Positions 23,028-31,904 of a stretch of DNA of 64,000 bases are shown here, in pieces. The stretch is from Microbacterium esteraromaticum (GTDB lineage Bacteria > Actinomycetota > Actinomycetes > Actinomycetales > Microbacteriaceae): positions 1,550,001-1,614,000 of the forward strand of contig NZ_JAFBBS010000001.1 of assembly GCF_016907315.1 (NCBI RefSeq). Reading direction: 5' to 3'. The position numbers and the translations under genes were made by a program. Under the pieces are notes generated by a model. It made no database searches and had not been told where the DNA came from. It was given only the letters and a program-made list of their open reading frames with translations. How positions within the stretch are numbered: the stretch's first letter is position 1; each line of letters opens with the position of its first letter.

Positions 23028-24283
23028 GACCCCGCTCCTTCGAGCAGCTCGCGGGTGCGATGCGGCAGTTCGGCGCGCAGCATCCATCGCCCGGCGCCTG
23101 CCGGAGCAGATACGACCCGGCCGCCGAGCAGGGCGGCCCGCTCAGCCAGTCCGCGCAGGCCGAATCCGGCCTCGGACGATTCTCCGGTCGCACCGTCGTT
23201 GACGATCTCGATGATCAGCGGCGTCGCGTCGTGGTCGATGCGCACGTCGATGGCCGTGGCGGACGGCGCGTGACGGATGGCGTTCGTGACGCCCTCCTGC
23301 ACGATGCGCCCGACCGCGAATCGCACGGCGGGAGCGGGGTCGGGGTCGCCTCGAACGGCGATGGATGCCGGGAATCCGGCGGCCTGGGCGGCCGCCACGG
23401 TCGCGGCGGGGCTGGCGGGCTCGAGGGGTGCGAGTGAGGCATCCGAGTCGCCGTCGCGCAGCACACCGAGCATCGAGCGCATCTCGGTGAGAGCGGAACG
23501 GGCGGTGCGGGCGGCTGCGAGCGACGCATCGCGAGAGCGGCTGCGGTCGTCGGTGGCGGCCGCGCCCTCTGACAGCGCCACGACGACGGTCAGCGAATGC
23601 GACACGATGTCGTGCATCTCGCGCGCGATGCGGTCGCGCTCTGCGGCCGCCGCCAGCTGCGCCTGCTGATCGCGCTCGACGAGCAGCTGCCGGGACCGGT
23701 CGATGATCGCCTCGAGGTAGCGGCGGCGACCGCCGATGTTCATGCCGATGAGAACGCCGATCACGCCCGGCACCGTGACCGAGAGCATGGCGTTCCACAG
23801 GTCCTGCAGGGTGAGGTCGCCGCCGAGCAGCATCGCGAGGGCCAGCGCGGTCACCGCCGCGCAGCCGGCGCCCAGCCAGATCCACGCGCGGCGCGTCGAG
23901 CGGTACACGGCGACGGTGTAGACCGCGACCGTGAACATCGGAGAACCGGTCGAACCCGTGGTCACGAGAAGAGTGAGGTCGACGATGATCGCTGCCACGA
24001 CGGCGGTGGTCGTGCGGGTGCGCCGCCACACGAGCAGGACGCACGAGGCGACGGTCACGAGGCCAAGCACAGCGCTCACGACCGGCGGCATCACCGGGTC
24101 GGGATCGCCCGGGATCGCGTTGACGCCGAATGAGGCCGTCAGGCAGAACAGGGCGATGAGGATGTCGGCGAAGAGCGGATGCCTGGCCCAGAACCGCCTG
24201 ATCACCCCCGGCGGACGCGGCAGCCGCAGCCCGTCGTCTGCGAGGACGTCCGAGCTGCGGCTGCGCGGTGAAGACACGCTCAC
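23024..24283 (-). CDS. NarL-type sensor histidine kinase (HisKA_3)
   Basis: 419 aa from GTG 24283. The N-terminal half has about five membrane helices (residues ~30-170) with very short loops, so the stimulus is probably sensed in the membrane. Phospho-His lies in AREMHDIVSHSLTV. The ATPase domain has EGVTNAIRHAP and GFGLRGLAER. Layout and partners match LiaS/DesK-like kinases that watch the envelope. The frame could start further upstream, but the extra residues are Arg-rich and unlikely. Confidence 0.9.
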   Translation of the reverse strand: MSVSSPRSRSSDVLADDGLRLPRPPGVIRRFWARHPLFADILIALFCLTASFGVNAIPGDPDPVMPPVVSAVLGLVTVASCVLLVWRRTRTTTAVVAAIIVDLTLLVTTGSTGSPMFTVAVYTVAVYRSTRRAWIWLGAGCAAVTALALAMLLGGDLTLQDLWNAMLSVTVPGVIGVLIGMNIGGRRRYLEAIIDRSRQLLVERDQQAQLAAAAERDRIAREMHDIVSHSLTVVVALSEGAAATDDRSRSRDASLAAARTARSALTEMRSMLGVLRDGDSDASLAPLEPASPAATVAAAQAAGFPASIAVRGDPDPAPAVRFAVGRIVQEGVTNAIRHAPSATAIDVRIDHDATPLIIEIVNDGATGESSEAGFGLRGLAERAALLGGRVVSAPAGAGRWMLRAELPHRTRELLEGAGS

Positions 24284-24303
24284 GACTCTACGTGGCGGTG
24301 CTC

Positions 24304-25113
24304 TCAGGCGTCCCGTCCACGCAGCGTCGCCCAGCCGGCGAGCAGCGAGACCGCAGCCCATCCGCCGAGCGTCAGCCACGACTCGGCGGCGTTCAGCGCA
24401 GACATGTCGGAGGGCAGGATCGCACTGGGCGCAGCGGATGCCGGCAGGTAGTTGGCCGCGTCGATCAGCCAGGTGAGGTCGGGCAGGAACGAGCCGACCA
24501 GGCTGAAGATCACGGGCAGCACGAAGATGATGCCGACCGTGGCGGCGATCGCGCCGGCGCCGGAGCGCAGCAGGAAGCCGAGGCCGACGCCGATCAGCGA
24601 GAACAGCGCCATGGCGGCGGATGCCGAGAGGATGGGCAGGATCGCCGCATCCGGCGTCGCCCAGTCGAACGTCACGCCGTCGGCGGCGAGGATCGGCGTG
24701 ACGATCAGCGCAGCGGCGACGAAGATCACTAGCGACACGGCGAACAGGAACGCGGCGAGCACAGCGGCCTTCGCGGCGAGCACCGAGCCGCGTCGCGGGT
24801 TGGCGGTGAGGGTCGAGCGGATCATGCCGGTCGAGTATTCACCGGTGACCGAGATGACCCCGAGGATGCCGGCGAGAAGCATGGTGAACTGCACGGGTGC
24901 GACGATCACCATGATCGGGTCGCGCATGCCCTCGGGCAGGTTGGCGCCGAAGAGCACCGCGATGCCGACGGTGAGCACCGCTACGATCACGACCGACCAC
25001 CAGGTGCCGCGCACCGAGAGCAGTTTGATGAGCTCGCTGCGCAGCTGGCGACCGAGCGAGACGTGCGATGCGGTGGTGGGGATGTGCGTGGCGCGGGCCT
25101 GGATGGCGGTCAT
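24304..25113 (-). CDS. ABC-2-type transporter permease
   Basis: 269 aa with six membrane helices. The start LRSELIKLLSVRGTWWSVV (amphipathic helix leading into TM1) is typical for ABC-2/YfiM-like permeases of bacterial drug or peptide exporters. Start overlaps the ATPase stop by 4 bp; the kinase follows after 20 bp. Together they resemble linearmycin/lantibiotic-type export modules under a NarL-type two-component system, but the substrate is not predictable. Confidence 0.9.
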   Translation of the reverse strand: MTAIQARATHIPTTASHVSLGRQLRSELIKLLSVRGTWWSVVIVAVLTVGIAVLFGANLPEGMRDPIMVIVAPVQFTMLLAGILGVISVTGEYSTGMIRSTLTANPRRGSVLAAKAAVLAAFLFAVSLVIFVAAALIVTPILAADGVTFDWATPDAAILPILSASAAMALFSLIGVGLGFLLRSGAGAIAATVGIIFVLPVIFSLVGSFLPDLTWLIDAANYLPASAAPSAILPSDMSALNAAESWLTLGGWAAVSLLAGWATLRGRDA

Positions 25114-26054
25114 GCGCGGGCCTCCTCGAGAGGGGCGACGTCCTGCGGGACCTCGCGGGTGCGGTATTCGACGGAGTCGCCGGTGAGGGCGAGGTAGGCG
25201 TCTTCGAGCGAGCCGCTCGTGGGGGTGAGTTCATGCACGGCGATGCCGCGGTCGGCGGCGATGTCTCCGATGCGCGACGCCGGCAGTCCCGTCACGTCGA
25301 GCGTGAACCGGTCGCTGCTCGTGACCTCGACGTCGGTGCCGGCCAGCGCGTCAGCGAGTTCTGCCGCGCGAGGGCTGCGCACGTGCACGCGCTCGGTGGT
25401 CCAGGCGCGCACGAGGTCGGGCAGCGGCGCGTCCGCGAGAACCTTGCCGCGGCCGAGCACGATCACGTGGTCGGCGGTCTGCGCCATCTCACTCATCAGG
25501 TGGCTCGAGAGAAGCACGGTGCGCCCCTCGGATGCCGCATGGCGGACGAACTGCCGCACCCAGCGCACGCCTTCGGGATCGAGGCCGTTGACCGGCTCGT
25601 CGAGGATGAGCGTGTGCGGGTCACCGAGCAGGGCTGCCGCGATGCCGAGCCGCTGGCCCATGCCGAGCGAGAAGCCGCCTGCGCGCTTGCGAGCGACCGA
25701 GCCGATTCCGGTGATCTCGATCACCTCGTCGACGCGGGAGGCCGGGATGCCGTGCGTCGCAGCCATGGCGCGCAGGTGGTTGCGGGCGCTGCGGCCGGTG
25801 TGCACGGCCTTGGCGTCGAGCAGCACGCCCACTTCGCCCAGCGGCGACTTCAGGTCGGTGTAGCTCTGGCCGTTGATCATGACGCGACCGGATGTCGGAC
25901 GATCGAGCCCCACGATCATGCGCATCGTGGTCGATTTGCCGGCGCCGTTCGGCCCCAGGAAGCCCGTGACGCTGCCCGGGCGCACCGTGAACGACACGTC
26001 GTCGACGGCGATCTTGTCTCCGTACCTCTTGCCGAGGCCTTCTGCTGTGATCAT
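25110..26054 (-). CDS. ABC transporter ATP-binding protein
   Basis: 314 aa from ATG 26054. Walker A GPNGAGKST (~36-44), signature FSLGMGQRLG (~135), Walker B LILDEPVNGLDP (~155), switch His in LLSSHLMSE. A ~90-residue C-terminal domain follows, as in the DrrA/CcmA export subfamily. It drives the ABC-2 permease encoded next. First gene of the four-gene operon; residues upstream of the chosen start in the same frame show no family similarity. Confidence 0.93.
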   Translation of the reverse strand: MITAEGLGKRYGDKIAVDDVSFTVRPGSVTGFLGPNGAGKSTTMRMIVGLDRPTSGRVMINGQSYTDLKSPLGEVGVLLDAKAVHTGRSARNHLRAMAATHGIPASRVDEVIEITGIGSVARKRAGGFSLGMGQRLGIAAALLGDPHTLILDEPVNGLDPEGVRWVRQFVRHAASEGRTVLLSSHLMSEMAQTADHVIVLGRGKVLADAPLPDLVRAWTTERVHVRSPRAAELADALAGTDVEVTSSDRFTLDVTGLPASRIGDIAADRGIAVHELTPTSGSLEDAYLALTGDSVEYRTREVPQDVAPLEEARA

Positions 26055-26160
26055 GCCTTCGACGCTACGGATCGGGATGGCCGCGCCGCGTCCGCCCGCA
26101 GAGTGACTCTGGGCGATCCGTGTCATCCCGTGGTACTACTTCTCGGACGCCTGGCGGCGG

Positions 26161-26200
26161 CCGGTGTCGGCCGGTGTCGGCCCGTGTCGGCCAGTGTCGG
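26161..26200. repeat. Four 10-bp tandem repeats
   Basis: CCGGTGTCGG is repeated four times with one change each in units 3 and 4. It lies in the 284-bp gene-free gap between the ABC operon and tRNA-Gly. No other structure was recognised in that gap. Confidence 0.85.
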
Positions 26201-26338
26201 AAGTCTCGGACCATCCGATTCGCGCACGGCGTGTGCCCCGCGAGGTGGGCGCGCCGGCAGCGTGTCGTCCGAGATCCCCGACACCGCGCGAGCACCCTGA
26301 GCACCTTTGTTATGCTTGCCACGCGCCTCCGGGCGTGC

Positions 26339-26412
26339 GGGGCTGTAGTTCAATGGCAGAACTTCTGCTTCCCAAGCAGACAGCGCGGGTTCGATTCCCG
26401 TCAGCCCCTCCA
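26339..26412 (+). tRNA. tRNA-Gly(CCC)
   Basis: Acceptor GGGGCTG pairs with CAGCCCC; D-arm GTTC/GAAC; anticodon stem TCTGC/GCAGA with loop TTCCCAA, giving anticodon CCC; T-arm GCGGG-TTCGATT-CCCGT. The discriminator T is followed by an encoded CCA (26410-26412). The IclR gene starts 41 bp downstream. Confidence 0.97.
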
Positions 26413-26453
26413 CCAGCAGATTCGAGCACCGCGCCTGACGGTACTGTCGTCGT

Positions 26454-27212
26454 ATGCAGGTCGCGACGAGCAGTATGGGCCGAGGATTCGATGTTCTCAG
26501 CGCTGTGGCGGACGTCGTCGCAGACGGCCGTCCCGCTACCGTCTCCGAGATCGCGACCATGCTCGGTCGCGAGCGATCCCAGGTGTCGCGCTCTCTGACG
26601 GCGCTGGACAAGCAGGGGTTCATCACTCGCGGCGCGGGACGCGGCTACACCCTGGCGTGGTCCTGGTATGCGACCGCGCAGGAGCTCACGGCTCACCGGA
26701 TGCATCAGCACGGGCTCGCCGTACTGGATGACCTCGCCACCACGGTCGGCGAAGCCGCCTTCCTCGGCGTGCTGCAGGGCAGCACGACCCTGACGGTGCT
26801 GGAGAGTCTTCCGCCCACGACGCGGATGATCGGCTCCTGGATCGGACGTTCCTACCCGGCGTACTGCAGCGATGCGGGTCGCGCCACCCTGTGGGACGCG
26901 TCCGACGATGAGGTGCGCGCCGTCTTCTCCTCGACGACGTTCCGCACGCAGGGTCCGAACACGCCGACGTCGGTCGATGACCTCCTGGAGCGGCTTCGCG
27001 CGGATCGCGAGCGCGGGTACTGCATCGTCGATCAGGAGGCGGAACCAGGACTGTACTCGGTCGCGGCGCCGGTCTGGGACTTCCGCCAGGAGGTGGTCGC
27101 GGCGGTACAGGTGGTCGGTGCGTATGACGACCTGGTGGGGCGCTCCGCCGAGTGCGGTGACGCATGCGCGCGGGCGGCTGCAGCGCTCAGCGAGCTGCTC
27201 GGTGCTCGCTAG
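26454..27212 (+). CDS. IclR-family regulator (first of a pair)
   Basis: 252 aa. N-terminal winged helix with TVSEIATMLGRERSQVSRSL (~30-50) and GFITRGAGRGYTLAW, then the IclR effector domain (~80-250) including GRSYPAYCSDAGRATLWD and AVQVVGAYDDL. IclR proteins sense small metabolites of aromatic or amino-acid breakdown. Its 3' end overlaps by 4 bp a second IclR gene on the other strand. Both probably serve the adjacent amino-acid island. Confidence 0.88.
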   Translation: MQVATSSMGRGFDVLSAVADVVADGRPATVSEIATMLGRERSQVSRSLTALDKQGFITRGAGRGYTLAWSWYATAQELTAHRMHQHGLAVLDDLATTVGEAAFLGVLQGSTTLTVLESLPPTTRMIGSWIGRSYPAYCSDAGRATLWDASDDEVRAVFSSTTFRTQGPNTPTSVDDLLERLRADRERGYCIVDQEAEPGLYSVAAPVWDFRQEVVAAVQVVGAYDDLVGRSAECGDACARAAAALSELLGAR

Positions 27213-27955
27213 TCCGCATCCGCGGCGGTCGACAGCTCGCCCGCCAGGTGCACGAGCGTCGCACGCATCGCACGGCTGATGCCCGCCGGCCGGTGCCTGC
27301 CCCTCACCGCCAATGACGCGATGACCGCTCCTCGATGCCGGATCGGCACGGCGTACTCGTCGACGCCTTCGTCGTACTCCTGGTCGGCGGAGATGACGCC
27401 TGCCTCCCGGTCGCGCTCGAGACGGTCGTGCACCTCGTCGACGGAGCGTGGGGCGTGCGGGCCGCCCACACCGCTGAACTGCACGCCGTCGAGCAGGCTG
27501 CGCAGGTCGGACGCGGAGTGATCCCAGAGCAGGGCGCGTCCTGCGCCGGTGCACCAGATCGGGGTCACCAGCCCGTCACGGATGGAACGATCGAAGTCGT
27601 CCGACGCGAGCTCGTAGCGCAGGAGCATCGCACGGGGCCCGTTCGCCACGGTGATCAGCGCATGGACGCCGAGCCCGGAGCTGAGCGACCGAAGTGCTGG
27701 ACGCGAGGCGCGCAGCCAGCCCGCGTTCAGCGCTGACGCCGTCCGGAAGAACGCGCTGCCTGCCGAGAGAGCCGCCGTCTCATCACGATGCAGCATCTCG
27801 CGAGCGCGCAGTTCGCGACTGAGGCGCGACACCCTGCTTCGTTCGATCCCCGTCTGCTCGGCCAGGCGGGACGCGTTCAGACCGGGCTGGTTGCGCCGCT
27901 CCTGATCGATGACAGCACCCAGCAGACTCAGGCCCTGAGTCAGAGACGACGTCAT
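27209..27955 (-). CDS. IclR-family regulator (second of a pair)
   Basis: 248 aa, same architecture as its convergent neighbour: winged helix (~20-60; ASRLAEQTGIERSRVSRLSR) and IclR ligand domain (~75-245; WCTGAGRALLWDH, then DQEYDEGVDEYAVPIRH). The equivalents in the two proteins are readily aligned, so they look like diverged paralogues in tail-to-tail order. It starts 30 bp after the racemase stop on the same strand and is probably the last gene of the permease-racemase transcript. Confidence 0.87.
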   Translation of the reverse strand: MTSSLTQGLSLLGAVIDQERRNQPGLNASRLAEQTGIERSRVSRLSRELRAREMLHRDETAALSAGSAFFRTASALNAGWLRASRPALRSLSSGLGVHALITVANGPRAMLLRYELASDDFDRSIRDGLVTPIWCTGAGRALLWDHSASDLRSLLDGVQFSGVGGPHAPRSVDEVHDRLERDREAGVISADQEYDEGVDEYAVPIRHRGAVIASLAVRGRHRPAGISRAMRATLVHLAGELSTAADAD

Positions 27956-27985
27956 CCCGCCCCCTTCGTGTGACGAACAGCAACT

Positions 27986-29107
27986 CTATCCGGTGGGCTG
28001 CACAGCGACCCGCGGCAGCAGCTGCCCCCAGCTCGGATAGAGATCGGCGGCGATGTGACCGTGTGAGCGCTCGACATCATCCGAGGTGATGCACTCCGCA
28101 CCGCTGCGGCCGAAGAGGACGACCTCGTCGCCCGGCGCGACCCCGGGGATGTGGGTGACATCGACGAGAAAGCCGTTCATCGCGATGCGGTCGACGATCC
28201 GCGCACGCGCCCCGCGGACCAGGACCTCACCCCGGCCGCTGAGGCTCCGGTGGAATCCATCCGCGTATCCGAGAGGAATCAGTGCCAGCGTCGCGTCGTG
28301 GTCGAGCCGGTGCCAACGGTCGTACCCGACGGAGCTTCCCCGTCTGTAGGAGTTGACCGCGGTGACGGTGGAGAGCACGCGCATCGCCGGGCGCAGGGCG
28401 CCGTCGAGGGCGGATGTGTCGCCGTAGAGCCCCGCGCCGATGCGCACCATGTCGAGACGGCTCTCGGGCACATGCAAGCTCGCATACGTGGTCGCGCAAT
28501 GGCGGGTCACACTGCTCGTCCCCGGGGCAACGCTGCTGCATTCGAGCAGGAACTGCGCCGTCCCCCGTCGAACGTCCTCCGCGTCCTCACGGGGGAAATG
28601 CGTGCACACGCCCACGATGTCGACCGACTCGTCAGCGAACATCCTGCGGACAGCATCCGCTGCGCCTGACGCCCCGACGTCCCATCCGTCACGGCTCAGC
28701 CCCGTCGAGTTCAGCGAGAGATGGCCCGCCAGGGGCCGGCGCTGCCGACGGGCGACCGAGCGGACGACATCTGCGTGAGCGGGCCCGCCGATCCACTCCT
28801 CGATGCCGAGGGCCACACCTTCGTTGATCTCGTCGGCAGCCGCAGGGCGCACTCGTATGAGTCGCCCCGGGAAGCCGCAGCGCCGAGCCCGGTCGGCCTC
28901 CGCGTTGGAGGCCACACCGAGGACCTTCACCCCTGCGGCCTGCAGCACCGGGACGACGATGTCGACTCCATGCCCGTAGGCGTCGGCCTTCACGACCGCG
29001 CAGAACTCGACGGCGTCGCCGAGCTCTGCGCGGATCGTGCGCACGTTGTGGGCGAGCGCGGCTGAGTCGATCTCGACCCAGCCGCGAGCCCGAAGCGAGG
29101 ATGTCAC
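27986..29107 (-). CDS. alr: Alanine racemase homologue (PLP, fold III)
   Basis: 373 aa from GTG 29107, overlapping the permease stop (GTGA). The PLP lysine is Lys40 in [10 protein letters not shown]; the second base is Tyr in SVGYDRWH. The usual C-terminal (C)MDQ motif reads [12 protein letters not shown], so residues around the active-site entrance differ from housekeeping Alr. With an amino-acid permease upstream and catabolic enzymes divergent, a catabolic or broad-specificity racemase is likelier than cell-wall D-Ala supply. Whether a second alr exists elsewhere is not visible. Confidence 0.85.
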   Translation of the reverse strand: MTSSLRARGWVEIDSAALAHNVRTIRAELGDAVEFCAVVKADAYGHGVDIVVPVLQAAGVKVLGVASNAEADRARRCGFPGRLIRVRPAAADEINEGVALGIEEWIGGPAHADVVRSVARRQRRPLAGHLSLNSTGLSRDGWDVGASGAADAVRRMFADESVDIVGVCTHFPREDAEDVRRGTAQFLLECSSVAPGTSSVTRHCATTYASLHVPESRLDMVRIGAGLYGDTSALDGALRPAMRVLSTVTAVNSYRRGSSVGYDRWHRLDHDATLALIPLGYADGFHRSLSGRGEVLVRGARARIVDRIAMNGFLVDVTHIPGVAPGDEVVLFGRSGAECITSDDVERSHGHIAADLYPSWGQLLPRVAVQPTG

Positions 29108-30594
29108 TCAGCGGGTGCGGATTCTCGGTCGATGCGCGGGCTCTGCTGCTTTCCCTTGCGACCGTGGCGCAGCCAGAAGTACAGGTAGCACGCGCCGACG
29201 AAGGGGACGCCGAAGTACAGCGCCGCGACCTGGTTCGGGTCGAAGGCGATGGCCACCACCGAGATCAGCAGCACCACGAACGCGAGGATGGGAAGGAGCG
29301 GGTACCAGGGGGTGCGGTACGACAGGTCCGCGACGACACCGCCCTCTCGCACGAACCGCCGACGGTGGAAGAACTGCGACGCCACGATCGACATCCAGAC
29401 CGCGACCACTGCGAACCCTGCGATGGACACCAGCACCAGGTACACGGTGTCGGCGGCGATCACACTGGTGAGCAGCGAGACGAGGCCGATGAGGATGCTC
29501 ACCGAGAGGGCGAACAGCGGCACACCGCGCTTCGTGAGCTTTGTGAAGGCCTGGGGTGCGTGCCCCTCCTCGGCGAGGGAGAACAGCATCCGAGCGCAGG
29601 AGAACAGCCCGCTGTTGCCTGCGGACAGCAGCGCGGTGATGATGACGAAGTTCATGATGTCGGGCGCGAACGGCACGCCGACGTACTGGAAGACGTCCAC
29701 GAACGGGCTGCTGGTCAGGCCGGCCTCCTGCCACGGGATGATCGCCGCGATGACGGCGATCGCGCCGACGAACAGGATCAGCAGTCGCAGCACCGTTGAG
29801 CGCAGCGCGCGCGGGATGTTCTTGGCCGGATCCTTGGTCTCACCGGCGGCGACGCCGATGAGCTCGGACCCGCTGAAGGCGTAGAACACCGCCAGCGCGG
29901 TGACGATGACGCCGCTGAATCCGTTGGGGAACAGTCCCTCACCGGTGTCGAAGTTGCTCAGCAGCAGAGCAGGCGGATGCTCGCCGGACAGCGGCGTGAA
30001 CCCGAAGATCGCCGCTGCGCCGAGAACGATGAGCGCGACGATGGCGAGCACCTTGACGAGCGAGAACCAGAACTCCGCCTCTCCGAACACGCGGGCCGAG
30101 ATGGCGTTCAGCGTGAAGAGGATCGCGGCGAAGATCAGGCACCACACCCAGACCGGCACGGCCGGGAACCAGCGCTGCATGAGGATGCCTGAGGCAGTGA
30201 ACTCCGACCCGAGGGCGACGACCCAGCAGAGCCAGTAGAGCCACGCCGTCGTGAATCCCGTCGCGGGGCCGATCGAACGGGCCGCGTAGATGTGGAACGC
30301 TCCCGACACGGGATAGGCGATGGCGAGCTCGCCGAGACATGCCATCACCAGGTAGACGACGGCGGCGCCGACGAGATAGGCGATGATCGCTCCGAGCGGC
30401 CCGGCCTGGGAGATCGTGTATCCCGAACTCAGGAAGAGTCCGGAGCCGATGACTCCCCCGAGGGCGATCATGATCAGGTGGCGGGCGTCCATCGTCCGCT
30501 GCAGACGCCGGAGGGGCACCTGGGTGGCGGTCGTCTGCGGTAGGGCGTTGGGAAGAGTCTTCTCCCCTGGAAGAGGCGTCATTGGAACTCTCAT
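29104..30594 (-). CDS. APC-family amino-acid permease (GabP/CycA-like)
   Basis: 496 aa, 12 membrane helices. The first helix [20 protein letters not shown] is the amino-acid transporter signature; [33 protein letters not shown] and [13 protein letters not shown] follow in family order. These are proton symporters for amino acids such as GABA, D-Ala/D-Ser/Gly or proline. Cotranscribed with the racemase and probably the IclR gene. Starts at 30594 or 30582 (MTPLP) are both possible; the dyad at 30617-30630 sits just upstream. Confidence 0.9.
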   Translation of the reverse strand: MRVPMTPLPGEKTLPNALPQTTATQVPLRRLQRTMDARHLIMIALGGVIGSGLFLSSGYTISQAGPLGAIIAYLVGAAVVYLVMACLGELAIAYPVSGAFHIYAARSIGPATGFTTAWLYWLCWVVALGSEFTASGILMQRWFPAVPVWVWCLIFAAILFTLNAISARVFGEAEFWFSLVKVLAIVALIVLGAAAIFGFTPLSGEHPPALLLSNFDTGEGLFPNGFSGVIVTALAVFYAFSGSELIGVAAGETKDPAKNIPRALRSTVLRLLILFVGAIAVIAAIIPWQEAGLTSSPFVDVFQYVGVPFAPDIMNFVIITALLSAGNSGLFSCARMLFSLAEEGHAPQAFTKLTKRGVPLFALSVSILIGLVSLLTSVIAADTVYLVLVSIAGFAVVAVWMSIVASQFFHRRRFVREGGVVADLSYRTPWYPLLPILAFVVLLISVVAIAFDPNQVAALYFGVPFVGACYLYFWLRHGRKGKQQSPRIDRESAPAE

Positions 30595-30616
30595 TCAGGT
30601 CGGGTGTGCATCATTT

Positions 30617-30750
30617 TCACATCGATGTGACTATGCAGCAAGGTCTCTGCTGTCTCGGGGACGATATCCGGTCGTGGATCACGACACAAGAGGGCCACTT
30701 CCGTTCTCGTGACATGCCGTCATGCGGACCGACATTCCGTCATGGTCCGC
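30617..30750. promoter_or_regulatory. Divergent control region of the amino-acid island
   Basis: A perfect 14-bp palindrome TCACATCGATGTGA lies at 30617-30630, near the permease start. GACAT(G/T)CCGTCATG occurs twice in direct repeat at 30711 and 30731 (20-bp period), before the dehydrogenase gene. These are candidate operators for the two IclR proteins. The 254-bp gap holds no ORF with support. Confidence 0.6.
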
Positions 30751-30848
30751 CGCCCTCCCGGCAGGGGTGGACGGACGCAGGGTCGCCTGATCATGGGACT
30801 ACCGGCGCGGCGCTGATGCCCGCCGCATCCACGAACAAGGAGAAACCC

Positions 30849-31904
30849 GTGACCCACCACGACCTGGCCCTCATCGGCTTCGGGGGCGTCAACCGCGCGC
30901 TCGCCGAGATCATCCGCGACCGCGGTGCGGACCTGGACGACGAACTCGGCTTCGGCCTTCGTGTCGTGGCGATCACCGACCTGCGCCTCGGCTCGCTCAT
31001 GCAGGCCGACGGCATCGACCTCGACGCCGTGTTCGCCATGACCGGGGACGACTCGTTCGCCTCCATGCCCGGAGGTCATGCAGAACCGCGCAACGACTAC
31101 GTGATCCGGAACAGCACCGCCGACATCGTCGTGGAAGCGACATTCACCAACCCTATCGACGGTGAACCCGCCGTCTCGCACGTGCGCGCAGCGCTCGAGA
31201 GCGGCAAGAGCGTCACCACGACCAACAAGGGTCCGGTCGCCATCGGCGGCGTCGAGCTGAATCGCATAGCCGCAGACAACAGCGTCTTCTTCGAATACGA
31301 GGGCTCGGTGATGAGCGGCACCCCGGTGCTGCGCTTCGCATCCACGACCCTCAAGGGCCTGCAGATCACGCGCATCGAAGGCATCCTCAACGGCACGAGC
31401 AATTTCGTGCTGGGCGAGATGGAGTCCGGCAAGAGTCTCGAGGCGGCGGTCGCCGAGGCCCAGGCGCTGGGCTATGCAGAGGCCGACCCGACGGCGGACA
31501 TCGAAGGCTCCGACGTGCAGCTCAAAGTTGCGATCCTCGCCAATGAGGTGCTCGGAGCACACATCACGACCGCAGATGTCGCCCGCACCGGCATCAGCCG
31601 GATCAGCGCCGGCGACATCATCGCAGCGGGAGCCGCAGGTGAGCGGTGGAAGCTGATCGGATCGGTGGAGACCAACGCCTCGGGCGCGGTGACGGCATCC
31701 GTCGAGCCGCGGTCGCTGCCGGCCGACCACCCGCTCGCGGGCATCTCGGGAGCGACCAACGCCGTGTCGTTCACCACGGACCTGCTCGGCACGGTGACGG
31801 TCTCCGGCCCTGGCGCGGGTCGGATGGAGACCGCCTACGCACTGCTGTCGGACATCATCGCGATCGACGAGCGGCAGCGCTCCTTCGCGGGGGCGGGACG
31901 ATGA
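30849..31904 (+). CDS. Homoserine-dehydrogenase-like NAD(P) oxidoreductase
   Basis: 351 aa from GTG 30849 (AAGGAG 8 nt upstream). Rossmann start LIGFGGVNRALAEI, TTNKGPVA, and the catalytic domain ILNGTSNFVLGEME with EADPTADIEGSDVQLKVAIL, which holds the Glu/Asp and Lys of homoserine dehydrogenase. It lacks the C-terminal ACT domain that gives threonine feedback in biosynthetic actinobacterial Hom, which suits a catabolic role (homoserine to aspartate semialdehyde). Its stop overlaps the aldehyde dehydrogenase start. Confidence 0.85.
   Translation: MTHHDLALIGFGGVNRALAEIIRDRGADLDDELGFGLRVVAITDLRLGSLMQADGIDLDAVFAMTGDDSFASMPGGHAEPRNDYVIRNSTADIVVEATFTNPIDGEPAVSHVRAALESGKSVTTTNKGPVAIGGVELNRIAADNSVFFEYEGSVMSGTPVLRFASTTLKGLQITRIEGILNGTSNFVLGEMESGKSLEAAVAEAQALGYAEADPTADIEGSDVQLKVAILANEVLGAHITTADVARTGISRISAGDIIAAGAAGERWKLIGSVETNASGAVTASVEPRSLPADHPLAGISGATNAVSFTTDLLGTVTVSGPGAGRMETAYALLSDIIAIDERQRSFAGAGR

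Noticed and set aside
20341..27955. Integrated mobile element around tRNA-Gly
   Set aside because: No integrase, no repeat of the tRNA 3' end and no compositional break.
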